This document shows positions 50,168-60,319 of a stretch of 64,000 nt of DNA, piece after piece; within the stretch, counting starts at the first letter, position 1; every line of letters begins with the position of its first letter. A program made the translations under genes and the position numbers. Source of the stretch: Cyclospora cayetanensis (taxonomy: Eukaryota; Apicomplexa; Conoidasida; Eucoccidiorida; Eimeriidae); the NCBI RefSeq assembly GCF_002999335.1, contig NW_020312392.1, positions 186,001 to 250,000 on the forward strand. Direction: 5' to 3'. The notes below the pieces were generated by a model. It was given only the letters and a program-made list of their open reading frames with translations. It was not told the origin of the DNA and searched no databases.

Positions 50168-53100
50168 ATGGTGACTACCCGGTGCTCCTGGTTACTACAA
50201 CTCCTGAAGTTGCACTGCCCCACTTCTCCAGATGGTGGATTCAGTCGAGTTGCTGGAATTCCTGCTTCTGCCGCAATTGGATACACTTATATCTGCTCTG
50301 ATAATGCATGTGATGCAGCTGTGCTCGCGGGATTGTGCGCTTCTGGAGACCTTTTTGCGGCATGTTGCAGGCGACGAGGCTATTTGAGGCCGGCACCCTC
50401 GACCACCTCCGTGCAGTGGGGGTCCCTCGCTCCAAGCATAAATCCAACCAGATGCACTTCCGTATCAACCAATAAAGAGCATCCTACTAGGCACCAAACT
50501 TCATTCTCAGAAAGAGTTGCTCACTTGATTCGCAGCCTCTCACCGCCCCAAAACCCTGGCACTGTGCTTGATCAGCAGCACGAGCAAGGCGGCAGGGGAG
50601 CAAGCAGCTGCTTGCACACCAGCAGAGAGAACGATACCTGCAGTCTTAGGGTAGCACAGAAGTCTAAGATGGGTCCGGGATGCAGCACAAGCAATAAGAC
50701 AACGGTTGCTGAGGCTTGCAGCAAAATGCTCTGGCATCTTCAATTGCTGCTGCTACTGCCCGCTGAGGAACCGCACCTGCTGTACGATATCTTAGCTATT
50801 GATCCTCAGCTTCAGCACTATCTGCTGCAGATGCTACTAAAGGCTACTGAATTCCAGCAGAGCACAGCTGCAGGCACTGCAGAAAGTGTGCAGTTCATCG
50901 CCAATGCTGCCTCAATTTGTCACCTTCGTACAGGGAGTGCCCCAGCTCCTCCATCCCTTGTTGTTGGTGCCGCTGCGACAGTAGCGGACGCAGAAGCTTC
51001 CGACACAACGGTTGTAGCACCTGCAGATTGTCCTTCATCATTTAAATCAGCAGCTGCCCAAATTATTATCAGTAGCCAGGTTCAAGGGGAAATGGCGGTC
51101 TCGAGGGACCCTGCAGGTGTATTTGCCTCTCCGGGGTTTCCCCAGTTGCAGAGAAAAAATGATGCAAAGAAGCATCAAGGCAGAAGAAGCTGCAATAATT
51201 CTGTGACAAGGAAATGGGTATTGAAGCGAAAGGCTGAAGAGGCTCACATTCACAAAGCTGCGGTGACAGTTCAACAGCAGGCATGTTATCAGCAGCTCGT
51301 GCTGCAGGAAGAATTGCTTTCGAAGAAGCAGCTCGGAACAGGGCTGCATGAGCTATGCTCTGCATTCAATCGTCATCAGCAGCATCCTGAGGGCCGGAAG
51401 GAACAGCAGAAACAGTTACTGCAGTGCTCATGCAGTCATTCAGTTGGTGAGCAACAGCTGGTTAAAAATAGCACTGCCACTGGGTCTCTGGTGAGCGAAC
51501 GCTACCCTAGTCCCAGATGGTCGTCATCATGTAGACCCACCTACTTTCCAGTTTTAGCCTCTACAATAGCCCAACGCCGTATGGACATATCGAAGACGTG
51601 TGCCTCCAGCGAACGGAGGAGCAGCTGGAGCAAAGGTGCAAATGCATACGAACAGAAGCGTCACCCAAGCAGCATTGCAGATTCAGAGAGATCAGTAATT
51701 GCTGGTGCCCTTCGAGATCCTGAAGAGAGCTTACTAAAGGAAAAACAGCACGCAGCAGCGATTGAAAAGGCTGTGAACCTCTTGGGAGCAACCAAACCCA
51801 TGGAGCCGGCTACAGCCCAAACAGCAGCACATGCAACACAACTTTCTACAATGCACAAAGGTATGAGTCCAATGAAACTTTTAAAGCAAGATGCCACAAC
51901 TGACCACTTCTTGCAGCGCCGTCTACTACTCCACCCACAACAAGGATTCCAGCTATGTGACTACGTAGTTCGGCTTCAGCGCCAGCGGCAGCAGGTCCTT
52001 GCACGACAACAGCAAGGAAACTCCACTCAAGAAGAGCAGCAAGCAGTTCTGCAGTGTCTGATACGCCTTCATCGGCAGCAGAAGCAAGCGCAAGATGGCC
52101 GTTTATACGGATCTAAACGGCAGCCGCAGCAAAACCGATGCGGCAAGATAGAGGACCTTGACAACTTCAGCCATCAGGAAGAAAACTACTGGGCGCCCTC
52201 ACAGGAGCAAGAGACAGAAAAGGAACAACAGACAGACAATGTCGCAAGAAGATCGCGCCTCTCCGCTTTGTCAAGCGACAGTCCCGAGATGCATGGGGCC
52301 TGGCAGCCTGAAGCTGCCGCACTCCTGGATTCCACATACAAGCAGGGCACACCCCTAAAAGCGCAGCAGCAGCGACAGCAGCATCACTTGCAACAGCAGT
52401 CACTACATCACTCTTCACTGCAGATCCACCAGCCACCGTTGAAGCAGGTAGACCAGCGCCTCCCAGGTCAGCAATTGGACAAAGCTCTTGTCGAACGCGA
52501 GTGCCAGCAGCTACCGCCTCAACAGCAGCATCTACTCCAGCGTCAGCTTGGTCACTTACCAAAGCCCCCGCAGCAGCCGGAGAAAGCCTTGTCATGGGGA
52601 GCCATGCCGGAGGGCAGCGAGAAGGTGTACTATAAGAACGCCGCGTCACCAATGAGCACAAGAAAGACATTTGAAGCAGTGCAGCACTTAGAAATTTGCC
52701 ATAGCACTCGCATGGACCAGCAGCACAGCATGTGGCCGGAAACTTTACATGAAGAAAAGCAGCATCTACAGCATCGAGAAAAGAAAATAATGCAGAGTAT
52801 ACATTTAGAACGGCGCGGGAGAGCATCAGGGGCTGTACCCCTCTCGCAGCAGCACCACAAAGGACAAGAAGGACGCCAGATGGAGCGATGGCAACCGCAG
52901 CACCTTCACCTGGGGGGCCAGCACCCACACGAGGGAACTTTAGGCTCCCTGGCAAATCGAGAGCTTAGTTCGGCGATGACAGGGCAACAACAGCTGCATC
53001 AGAGTTGCAGCTGCCCACTGGGGCCTCGCAACGGGCCAACAAACACAAGGCCCAGCAGACGACAGTCAACGGAAACACAATACCAGCAGCAAAAGCGGTG

Positions 53101-56100
53101 GGAACCGCGGCAGCAGCGGGAAGACATCACACACACAAGGGATTTTCCCCCAGTCTTAGTAAGAGCAAAGAGTCCCTCTGATATCCATCTGAGGAGTTGG
53201 GAGTACTCGAGATCTGAAAGCTGCAGACCCATAAAGGGGGCATCCTTAGCGACTCTTGCGACCTCTGAAATGATGGCCGTTTCTGAGCATAAAGAACAGA
53301 CGCTCTGGAGGCAGCAGCATCAGCAAGATGCACCCCTTGACATACTCAATTGGAAGGGTTACTCATACTCCGGTGTCTTGCCGCCCTGGGGGGCTGCCCG
53401 ACGCGTGAACCGAAATTCGAGGTGGCAGAGCCCTTCGCACTGTCAAAAAGTCCCTCAACGCTTGAACTATACAGAGAGAGCCTTTGAAACGAAATTGAGG
53501 AGCCTGAGCGCACCGGAGATAAGCTCGAAACGGTCTACGAAGCATCAGAAGCAAGAAAAGGTGCCCTTTGTTGCTTCACCCGACAGCAGTGGCTCACTTG
53601 CCGAATGGGGCTTGGAGACGGGTGCCTCGGTTGTGATGCATAGACCACACTGCATCACTGCTGTAGCCAGCGGAGAAACAGAAGAACTGCATAAGCGACT
53701 AGACGCTGAGGTGGAGACGGAGCTGCCGCGGAAGACGCGCAGTACTTCAGAGCAACAAATCAGGCCACTGCCAGCTGCAGCAATAGAAACAAACGCAGTA
53801 CGGCTTTACCCTTCGTCCCTGCCAGTAGCGACAGTGCTCCGAGGAACGGCCACAAAGCTGGACGCCAGTAGCGTGGGCAACGCTCCCTCTTTTGTTCGCC
53901 AAGACACAAGGTCTCAGAGCAGAACTGGGGGACCCCTTATAAGGGGGATCAGCCCGGCGGTTCATCGGAGCCACAGCTCTGATTGCAGAAGTAGAACACT
54001 AGGCATCTCTTTAAATGCATTCGCTCGAAGCAGCAGCTCAGGGGCCCTCACGCAAAGCACTGGGAGCTTCTCTTCCACAACGCGAGATATCACACGTACA
54101 CTGCAGCCAGCTCTTGCAGTAGCGGCACCAGCAACTGAAACACAGCCAAAAGCACCGCTCGAAGCAGCGCCTTCAACAGCACCACCTACTTTATATGGCA
54201 GGAGCAGCGCCAGCAGAACGGAGGTGGACCACCATGGGCATAGTGACACCAGTTCTGAGAGGTTTCTAGTGTCCTCAGCGAGGGGTGTACAGCGTGTACT
54301 AAAAGCCAGATCCTACGCGGGAAATGTTTCCAAGACACACTTTGGCAGCAGTAGTTCTACGAGTAGTAGCAGTGCCTCGCGGCATACGTTCTCGGTTTCA
54401 AATCACCAGCACCCTCAGTTAAAAATGACCCAAAGAGGTCCAATTAAGCCTTCGCACGAATCAACAGCTGCTGAAGGGGGCTGCTCACAGAGCAGCAGCA
54501 GCAGCAAAGCTGGCCAAATCATAATCAGAAGAAACTATTGGTACAGCAGCAGTAGTGCCAGAAGGAGATGCAGTGGCTACAAAAGCCTTAGGAATCGCAA
54601 ACCAACGCCCTATCCCCTTCCACGGGGGTCTGCGGTTTTAAGGGGGAGACTCCTGCCAGGCTCAGGGGACTCACTGAACGCCTACAGAGGAATTGAGGAT
54701 GCTACCGGCTTTTGTAGCAAAACTACCAACACGCGAGATGCAAAATTATCAAATGCTGCAGTTGCAATACCCTACTCCGCTAATGAGATCAGGAAGGCCA
54801 CAGCTGTTGCAGTAAGCAGTAGGGGTAGCAGTAGCAACAGCTTTTGGCAGCTAGTTGGTGCTACAGCCGCCAAGGGTCACCGATCAGGGGCTCAGTGTTG
54901 CTCTAATGAAGGGTCGAGCACCATGTCCTCTGGCACAGATTTTCAAAGGCGCCCCTTGGTGCTGCACAGCAGACACTCATTCTTGGGTGTCCAATCTGTG
55001 GTCCCTGCAACAAAGCTGATTACCTTAGGGTTCCGGCACATGACCACCTCAAAGCCATCACACAGCCGCAAACACGGCAAGGGCAATGTGGAATGGCCCT
55101 TGGAACGCCCTTGCCGTCGCTCAGGCAGCCTACATAGGAGTAATAGTGCTACTGCAGCAGTTGATCGGTGCCCCTTGTCAAGACTAGGCGCACCAACACA
55201 AGAAGCAGCAGAGGAAGCTTTAGGGGAGACAATGGCTTATAGCGAGAGAGTGCCGGGTCGCACGCAAGCTAGAGGTCCGTCCTGCACAATGGATTGTTGG
55301 CCCCTCAGGGCTCATGCGCGATCAAAAGCTAACTCTATAACAGGAACTGCTGCTGACGCATTAAAGCTCTTACAACAAGAGCTGCAAAATCATCAACAGC
55401 ACGGGCTGCAATTGAAACAACTGCAGACAGACCTACTAGAACAGCAGCAGAGTATGCAAACGCAGAGAAGACAGTACAAGCAATTGCTGGAACATCAGCA
55501 AAAACAACAGCTTCTGCAGTTGCCACAGATGCAGCCGAAGCAAGCTCATTTAGCCCAGCGGAAACCCTCGCAAGCAGAGATGCCCCAAGTTCAGCCTTCT
55601 ACAGAAACAAAGCTTCCTCACAGGGCATTGGAGGCCGCCTCGGATGCATCCCCCCTCCTCAGCTTTACCCACAATAAGTGTGAGGGCCAACATGCTTTTT
55701 GGCAGGGACCCCTTATCATGAGGAAATGTAAAGACAAGTCACGGTATGGTATGGGCCTAAACTATGTCGCCAAAATGGGTGCAGCATCTGACAGTACGAG
55801 TAGCACGTCCGAGAGCAGCTCACACCAGCTGGCAAGGAGCTGTAGTAGTCCACCGCAGCGTCCAATTGATTTCCCAGCTCCTAGGAAAGATGGAACATTA
55901 AATCTCAAGCGCTGCGTCGCTTCAGTGGAAAAACGAATGCTTAAAAGTGAACTGATAGAGCGAGACCGAAGCCTGCTGCAGCAGCATCTCATGAAGAAGC
56001 GGCAGCAACAGCAGCAGCCGCTTGTACACACCACGACGCACAATCTGTCAGGCCCTGATCAAAGGAAAGAAGAGGCTCACACGCAACGCAACAGCGCTAT

Positions 56101-59100
56101 AAGCCATTGTGAGGGAAGGAGCTTTAGGAACTGCACCGCGCGCAGCTTTTCGGACACCCCAGGTGGCCCCAAAACACAATTCGTCCCACCATTAGCTGCA
56201 CTACCTCCTGTAGGAGCAGCATCAGCAGCGCTGCCTGCGACAGGCGACCGAGTGCAGTCAAGTATGTTCATAGAAGCAGCGGAGAATCTTGACTCGCCAT
56301 TACCAGAAGACTGCAAAAACACTCCTTGCGCAGACGCTACTGTAACAGGTAAACCTTCGGAGACAGAAGCAGTAATGGAACTTCCAACAGCAGTGCAGGA
56401 AACTGCCAATTATTCAATGCCTCCCGCCGCCAAAGAGATCGTCGCATACCGTTACTCCTCCTACAGGCATATTGTCCCCCAGGCTGCGGATGCCACAAGG
56501 CACGCATCCCCGATCGCGGTTGCTGCAGTGCAGAGGCAGCAGAAGAGTCCCATATTCACCAACGTTATTCGCATGTTCAGCTCATCTATGAGCTTCTCAA
56601 ATGCAGGAGGTGCTGTTGGCACTGCTGTGCAGCTACAGGAATCAGGAGTGTGTCAGAACCAACCGAAGAAGAAGCAGCATGGAAATCAAAAACATACCGC
56701 AGCGTCTCAGATTTGTCCCACTGCTTCCGCATCTCTCAGTAGCAGCAGTAGCAGCCTATTGTGGCGTTTGAAAGTGCTGTCCCGTCCCGGCATTTTTCTG
56801 CAGCCTTTCCTAAATACTTCTGGCAGCAGCACCAACAGCAATGAGGCGAGCAGCAGCCACAGCATTGGTGTTCACCACAGCAGCAGCTACAGGGACAGCA
56901 AAACCAGTTGCAGAATGTCGTCTGCAAGCCAATGGGTGATATATAATCCAAGCGATTTCACTGAGACGCAACATTCAGCAGGCGCACAAAACATTGGCAG
57001 TAGTAACTACTGCAGAAGTAGCAAGAGTAATAGCCTGGCACAACCCACTACACTTTCTTTCTCTTCGGCGTCTCTCCAAGAGCCGTTCAAGGCCTCCTCA
57101 CTAGCTGCAGGAACAACGGAAAGAGTACTTTCTGGTGCTGATACTGTACTCCAGCAGACAAAAGCAAACACTTCTTCAGGAGACTTGTTTTTAATGACAT
57201 CGTTCTTCCAGCAAAGACGCGATCAACAACAGCACACGCAAGAACTACAGAAGCAGAAGCTGAAAAAGCAGAAACGAAGGAAGCAGCTACAGCACTACAA
57301 GCAGCAGCAACAGCTGCTGGTGAGAAAAAAACGAAAGAAGGTGCTTCAAGACGACAGGAACAAGCTATACCGAGGAATGCAGCAGGAGCAGCAGGAGCCT
57401 GAACACGAGCAGGAGATACCACACCAGGAACCACGGCAGCCAGAGCTACAGCAGCGGGAGATACAGCGGCACGAGCATAACCTACAGAAGTTGTTTCAGC
57501 GAGAGCTGCCGGAAAATCAGGAGGAGCTACGCTACAAGCAGCAGCAGCAGGTACATGGGGAGGAACTACGACAGCGAAAGCAGTCGCTTGTACCTCAAGC
57601 AAAGTTCCAATGGCTTTCAAAGATAAGGAGTTTTCCACCATTTGTTCCTTTCATTGACTTGCTCACACTTTCGTCTCCCTTTGCGCAGAAGCCTGCGCTA
57701 GGTGCAATACCAACTACAGCAGCGTCACCTGCAATGAGAGCACAAGTGACAACATGTGCTACTTCAGCTTATACCTCAGACGGCCGTTTCATCGAAGAGA
57801 GTTCCTTAGTGCGGACACGTAGAGAGGGGGCGGTACCCCGATTTTTCAGTACCTTTATAGCTCAAGAAATGGGTTTGATGAGGCATCTAAGCGACGAGAT
57901 GCTGTGCGAGTGCCACCCAAATAAGAAGCAAGCTCTCCGCTTTCGCCGCACACCGCTGCAGGAGCAGCAGCTACCTTCACCGCGTTCACAACCAGATTTT
58001 TTGTCAGGTCCTGTGCCTGGTGCACTCTCTTTCTCTGTCGAGACTCGACCTAAAATAGCAGCGCTCCCGTTTGCTGCAGCACGTACCCTCAACAATAGTG
58101 TGCGTACCCAGCCATTCAGCAGTGAAAACGGATCGGCAGTTTTTCCTTATTTCCGTCGGCAGCGACAACAGCAGCCACAGCACGAGCAGGACATACCCAC
58201 AAGGGTTGTTGAGGATATCCGCATGGCAACTGAGAAGCCCTCGACGGCTTCGACGATCGTTCTTAGCGACGCCTCCAATATTCTGTCGCGACGATTCCTT
58301 AGGATTTTCCAAGCACGTTTTCCTCGGAAACAGCAGCAAGAACAACGGCGGACTCACGATGCCAGCTCTGAGCTTATGCTGCCACTGTGTTCAAAATGCC
58401 AAAAACAGCCTATGATTCACGAACAGCACCGTCCATACCGGCAGCAGCAGCGGCAGTACAAACAAGCTTACGATCACCTTCCTTTGTGGGCCCAATCTTG
58501 GGAGTGTGATAAACAGAACCAGCTACAACAGCCATTGCCACCAACGCAGCCCATATCACAGCAGCGCTCTCTGGACAAGCAGCACATAGCGCACCAAATG
58601 GTGGGGCCGCAAGAGATGCAGAATAAAGAACCAACGCATGAAATTTCTGAGTTGCACTTAGATGTGCAGAATCAACCAGCACAGCAGCATTGTGAGCCCT
58701 TAGAGCAGGCAGGTTATCACATTCCGCTGGAGCAAAATAAGCCTATCAGACAAGCGGACAGGCTTGTTGTGCAGAAGAATTCTCCGGTAGAGCAAAACCA
58801 TTTGCAGCTGCTTTCTCAGCCTCCCCTGCAGCAGCCACCACCGCAGCAGCGAGTCCCACATCATCCGTCTCCACAACAAGTGCCTGAGGTCAAGCACCCA
58901 GTCCTGCATCCCAGGCACCCAATACTACAGCAATTGCCACAAAACGAACAAACACATCAGCATCGGCAAGAGCACCAAGAGCAGACCCACGCCATACTAT
59001 TGCAAAGTCTGGAAACGAGAACAGTGCTAGAGCAGCCACAAGGTTGCCAGCCGCAAAGTGTGTTGCAGCGCCAAAAGCGACAGCTTCCGATGCATCAACA

Positions 59101-59395
59101 AGTTTTGCAGCAACAGAGCCCCCAACATCCGAGGCATCAATCGCTACATCAAATGGAGGGTCAGCATGCACAGCAGCATATGATGCTCCTCGAGAATAAG
59201 CGCTTGAATGAGCCAAGAGTGTTTCATTATGCCAGCAGCAGGAGCAAGGTTGCAGAGGGCTACTTCAACAGCACGTGTGATATTTGTCTGATAAGGCAGA
59301 GGGGGATCTTGGTACTGGATTGGTGTGGCTGTGCACAGGATCCATCGGCATACCCTGGATCACCCCGCTGGGTTACACTGAAGGAGGGCCCTTAG
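50168..59395 (+). CDS. giant Gln/Ser-rich low-complexity protein (3075 codons)
   Basis: One uninterrupted frame runs 9.2 kb, far beyond chance, although CAG-type triplets lower the stop rate in every frame. The protein is dominated by Gln, Ser, Ala, Arg and His. Gln-rich blocks lie near residues 600-670, 730-830 and 2350-2480, Ser runs near 1390-1480 and 2190-2240, and a Gln/Pro/His-rich part at 2860-3010. Residues 2350-2480 mix Gln with Lys, Arg and Glu (KQKLKKQKRRKQLQHYK) and could form a coiled coil. The last 40 residues have a Cys cluster (CDICLIRQRGILVLDWCGC). No catalytic domain or membrane span was found. Such homopolymer-rich proteins are typical of Eimeria. The first 130 residues are less convincing because another frame carries a helical 47-codon stretch at 50232-50373, so the true 5' end is probably spliced. 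Nuclear or cytoskeletal scaffolding is only a guess. Confidence 0.7.
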   Translation: MVTTRCSWLLQLLKLHCPTSPDGGFSRVAGIPASAAIGYTYICSDNACDAAVLAGLCASGDLFAACCRRRGYLRPAPSTTSVQWGSLAPSINPTRCTSVSTNKEHPTRHQTSFSERVAHLIRSLSPPQNPGTVLDQQHEQGGRGASSCLHTSRENDTCSLRVAQKSKMGPGCSTSNKTTVAEACSKMLWHLQLLLLLPAEEPHLLYDILAIDPQLQHYLLQMLLKATEFQQSTAAGTAESVQFIANAASICHLRTGSAPAPPSLVVGAAATVADAEASDTTVVAPADCPSSFKSAAAQIIISSQVQGEMAVSRDPAGVFASPGFPQLQRKNDAKKHQGRRSCNNSVTRKWVLKRKAEEAHIHKAAVTVQQQACYQQLVLQEELLSKKQLGTGLHELCSAFNRHQQHPEGRKEQQKQLLQCSCSHSVGEQQLVKNSTATGSLVSERYPSPRWSSSCRPTYFPVLASTIAQRRMDISKTCASSERRSSWSKGANAYEQKRHPSSIADSERSVIAGALRDPEESLLKEKQHAAAIEKAVNLLGATKPMEPATAQTAAHATQLSTMHKGMSPMKLLKQDATTDHFLQRRLLLHPQQGFQLCDYVVRLQRQRQQVLARQQQGNSTQEEQQAVLQCLIRLHRQQKQAQDGRLYGSKRQPQQNRCGKIEDLDNFSHQEENYWAPSQEQETEKEQQTDNVARRSRLSALSSDSPEMHGAWQPEAAALLDSTYKQGTPLKAQQQRQQHHLQQQSLHHSSLQIHQPPLKQVDQRLPGQQLDKALVERECQQLPPQQQHLLQRQLGHLPKPPQQPEKALSWGAMPEGSEKVYYKNAASPMSTRKTFEAVQHLEICHSTRMDQQHSMWPETLHEEKQHLQHREKKIMQSIHLERRGRASGAVPLSQQHHKGQEGRQMERWQPQHLHLGGQHPHEGTLGSLANRELSSAMTGQQQLHQSCSCPLGPRNGPTNTRPSRRQSTETQYQQQKRWEPRQQREDITHTRDFPPVLVRAKSPSDIHLRSWEYSRSESCRPIKGASLATLATSEMMAVSEHKEQTLWRQQHQQDAPLDILNWKGYSYSGVLPPWGAARRVNRNSRWQSPSHCQKVPQRLNYTERAFETKLRSLSAPEISSKRSTKHQKQEKVPFVASPDSSGSLAEWGLETGASVVMHRPHCITAVASGETEELHKRLDAEVETELPRKTRSTSEQQIRPLPAAAIETNAVRLYPSSLPVATVLRGTATKLDASSVGNAPSFVRQDTRSQSRTGGPLIRGISPAVHRSHSSDCRSRTLGISLNAFARSSSSGALTQSTGSFSSTTRDITRTLQPALAVAAPATETQPKAPLEAAPSTAPPTLYGRSSASRTEVDHHGHSDTSSERFLVSSARGVQRVLKARSYAGNVSKTHFGSSSSTSSSSASRHTFSVSNHQHPQLKMTQRGPIKPSHESTAAEGGCSQSSSSSKAGQIIIRRNYWYSSSSARRRCSGYKSLRNRKPTPYPLPRGSAVLRGRLLPGSGDSLNAYRGIEDATGFCSKTTNTRDAKLSNAAVAIPYSANEIRKATAVAVSSRGSSSNSFWQLVGATAAKGHRSGAQCCSNEGSSTMSSGTDFQRRPLVLHSRHSFLGVQSVVPATKLITLGFRHMTTSKPSHSRKHGKGNVEWPLERPCRRSGSLHRSNSATAAVDRCPLSRLGAPTQEAAEEALGETMAYSERVPGRTQARGPSCTMDCWPLRAHARSKANSITGTAADALKLLQQELQNHQQHGLQLKQLQTDLLEQQQSMQTQRRQYKQLLEHQQKQQLLQLPQMQPKQAHLAQRKPSQAEMPQVQPSTETKLPHRALEAASDASPLLSFTHNKCEGQHAFWQGPLIMRKCKDKSRYGMGLNYVAKMGAASDSTSSTSESSSHQLARSCSSPPQRPIDFPAPRKDGTLNLKRCVASVEKRMLKSELIERDRSLLQQHLMKKRQQQQQPLVHTTTHNLSGPDQRKEEAHTQRNSAISHCEGRSFRNCTARSFSDTPGGPKTQFVPPLAALPPVGAASAALPATGDRVQSSMFIEAAENLDSPLPEDCKNTPCADATVTGKPSETEAVMELPTAVQETANYSMPPAAKEIVAYRYSSYRHIVPQAADATRHASPIAVAAVQRQQKSPIFTNVIRMFSSSMSFSNAGGAVGTAVQLQESGVCQNQPKKKQHGNQKHTAASQICPTASASLSSSSSSLLWRLKVLSRPGIFLQPFLNTSGSSTNSNEASSSHSIGVHHSSSYRDSKTSCRMSSASQWVIYNPSDFTETQHSAGAQNIGSSNYCRSSKSNSLAQPTTLSFSSASLQEPFKASSLAAGTTERVLSGADTVLQQTKANTSSGDLFLMTSFFQQRRDQQQHTQELQKQKLKKQKRRKQLQHYKQQQQLLVRKKRKKVLQDDRNKLYRGMQQEQQEPEHEQEIPHQEPRQPELQQREIQRHEHNLQKLFQRELPENQEELRYKQQQQVHGEELRQRKQSLVPQAKFQWLSKIRSFPPFVPFIDLLTLSSPFAQKPALGAIPTTAASPAMRAQVTTCATSAYTSDGRFIEESSLVRTRREGAVPRFFSTFIAQEMGLMRHLSDEMLCECHPNKKQALRFRRTPLQEQQLPSPRSQPDFLSGPVPGALSFSVETRPKIAALPFAAARTLNNSVRTQPFSSENGSAVFPYFRRQRQQQPQHEQDIPTRVVEDIRMATEKPSTASTIVLSDASNILSRRFLRIFQARFPRKQQQEQRRTHDASSELMLPLCSKCQKQPMIHEQHRPYRQQQRQYKQAYDHLPLWAQSWECDKQNQLQQPLPPTQPISQQRSLDKQHIAHQMVGPQEMQNKEPTHEISELHLDVQNQPAQQHCEPLEQAGYHIPLEQNKPIRQADRLVVQKNSPVEQNHLQLLSQPPLQQPPPQQRVPHHPSPQQVPEVKHPVLHPRHPILQQLPQNEQTHQHRQEHQEQTHAILLQSLETRTVLEQPQGCQPQSVLQRQKRQLPMHQQVLQQQSPQHPRHQSLHQMEGQHAQQHMMLLENKRLNEPRVFHYASSRSKVAEGYFNSTCDICLIRQRGILVLDWCGCAQDPSAYPGSPRWVTLKEGP
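52360..52570 (+). repeat. CAG-type triplet repeat block
   Basis: An imperfect run of CAG/CAA/CAT triplets inside the large frame gives Gln/His-rich sequence such as QQRQQHHLQQQSLHH. It is the clearest of several such blocks; others are near 57210-57330, 57375-57560 and 58780-59130. Interruptions by other codons should limit slippage. On the minus strand the same DNA opens a 262-codon Ala/Val/Cys-rich shadow frame, which is not a gene. Confidence 0.7.
54340..54560 (+). repeat. AGC/AGT serine-codon repeat blocks
   Basis: Short runs of AGC and AGT codons at about 54343-54375, 54490-54512 and 54543-54560 encode Ser runs (SSSSTSSSSAS, SSSSS). They are the same CAG-class triplet read in another phase, which fits slippage origin followed by codon drift. 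Confidence 0.65.
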
Positions 59396-59975
59396 GGAGC
59401 TCTTTACATGCCCTCGCCTCCGAGACCCTTCCCCACTGCAGAGCTGGGCTACACGAAGCTTGCTGCTACTGCACATGTGTGCGGTGCTCAGAGTGCAAAT
59501 CTTCGTTTTGCTTGCACAGGGATTTTATGGGAGGGCCCTGCATCAGGACACCGCCTCATTTCTGCCTTCTGAGCAAAGGGAAGGACGAGATAGGTGAGAT
59601 ATCCAGAAAAGGGGTAAGCGAGGCAAAAACAGAGGTAGCAGGGACTGAAGAGAAGATAGAAAAGGAGTGAAATCAAAGGTATCTTTAAGTAACGATCTTT
59701 AGGGACCTGTGGGTATAAGGCTTCTTGACCAACGAGATGCTTTACTATAGATGCTTAATGCATATGCACCTACATAAACAATTTCCTACCCCAAGGATTT
59801 TCCGCTGCACAAGGAGGAGAGTTATTGTTTGGGGGCGCAATTCATAGGGACCTGCACCTAAGGGTCCGGTATGGTACTCGTAGCCCCCAACCGCTCTTCT
59901 CGAGGATACTCGTTTGTCATGCGGCTTGCAGATTCAGCTATGCAGGGCAATGCCTGTCTCATGCCTAGCTGTCTT

Positions 59976-60018
59976 CACATATGCACACATACACACACAC
60001 ATGCACACGCACGCACGA
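59976..60018. repeat. imperfect (CA)n microsatellite
   Basis: Alternating CA dinucleotides with occasional TG and CG steps run for about 40 bases just downstream of the large gene. Confidence 0.8.
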
Positions 60019-60305
60019 CATGCATGACGGATCTTCATCTTCTGCAAATACTCGATTTCTGTTTCAGTGTCAGCCTCGCGCTTGCCCATTTTTTCGCTGC
60101 ACAGAAAACCACTCACAGAACAGGAAAAATTGTCTGCACTGTGCATCGCTAGGAAATGGTGGATCAAACCCACGGCACCAGGCTCATAGCACAACAGTGG
60201 AGCGACACTGTAAAGGAATCGGGGCCCGGCTCCTTATCCCGGAACGTTCTGAGCTACTCACGTAAGCCGACTTTTCCTATTTGAATTCTGGTGGTCCGAG
60301 CACGC

Positions 60306-60319
60306 ATATATATATATAT
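60306..60319. repeat. (AT)7 microsatellite
   Basis: A pure alternating AT run of 14 bases in intergenic DNA. Confidence 0.85.

Noticed and set aside
52167..52955. 262-codon minus-strand ORF, rich in Ala, Val and Cys
   Set aside because: It is the antisense shadow of CAG-type repeats in the large plus-strand frame; similar shadows occur at 57087-57641 and elsewhere.
60140..60250. tRNA-like features on the minus strand (a GTGGGTTTGATCCAC arm and a TAGCTCAG box)
   Set aside because: The 3' side of the T-arm has no matching acceptor strand, and the A-box is not followed by a proper D-arm or anticodon stem.
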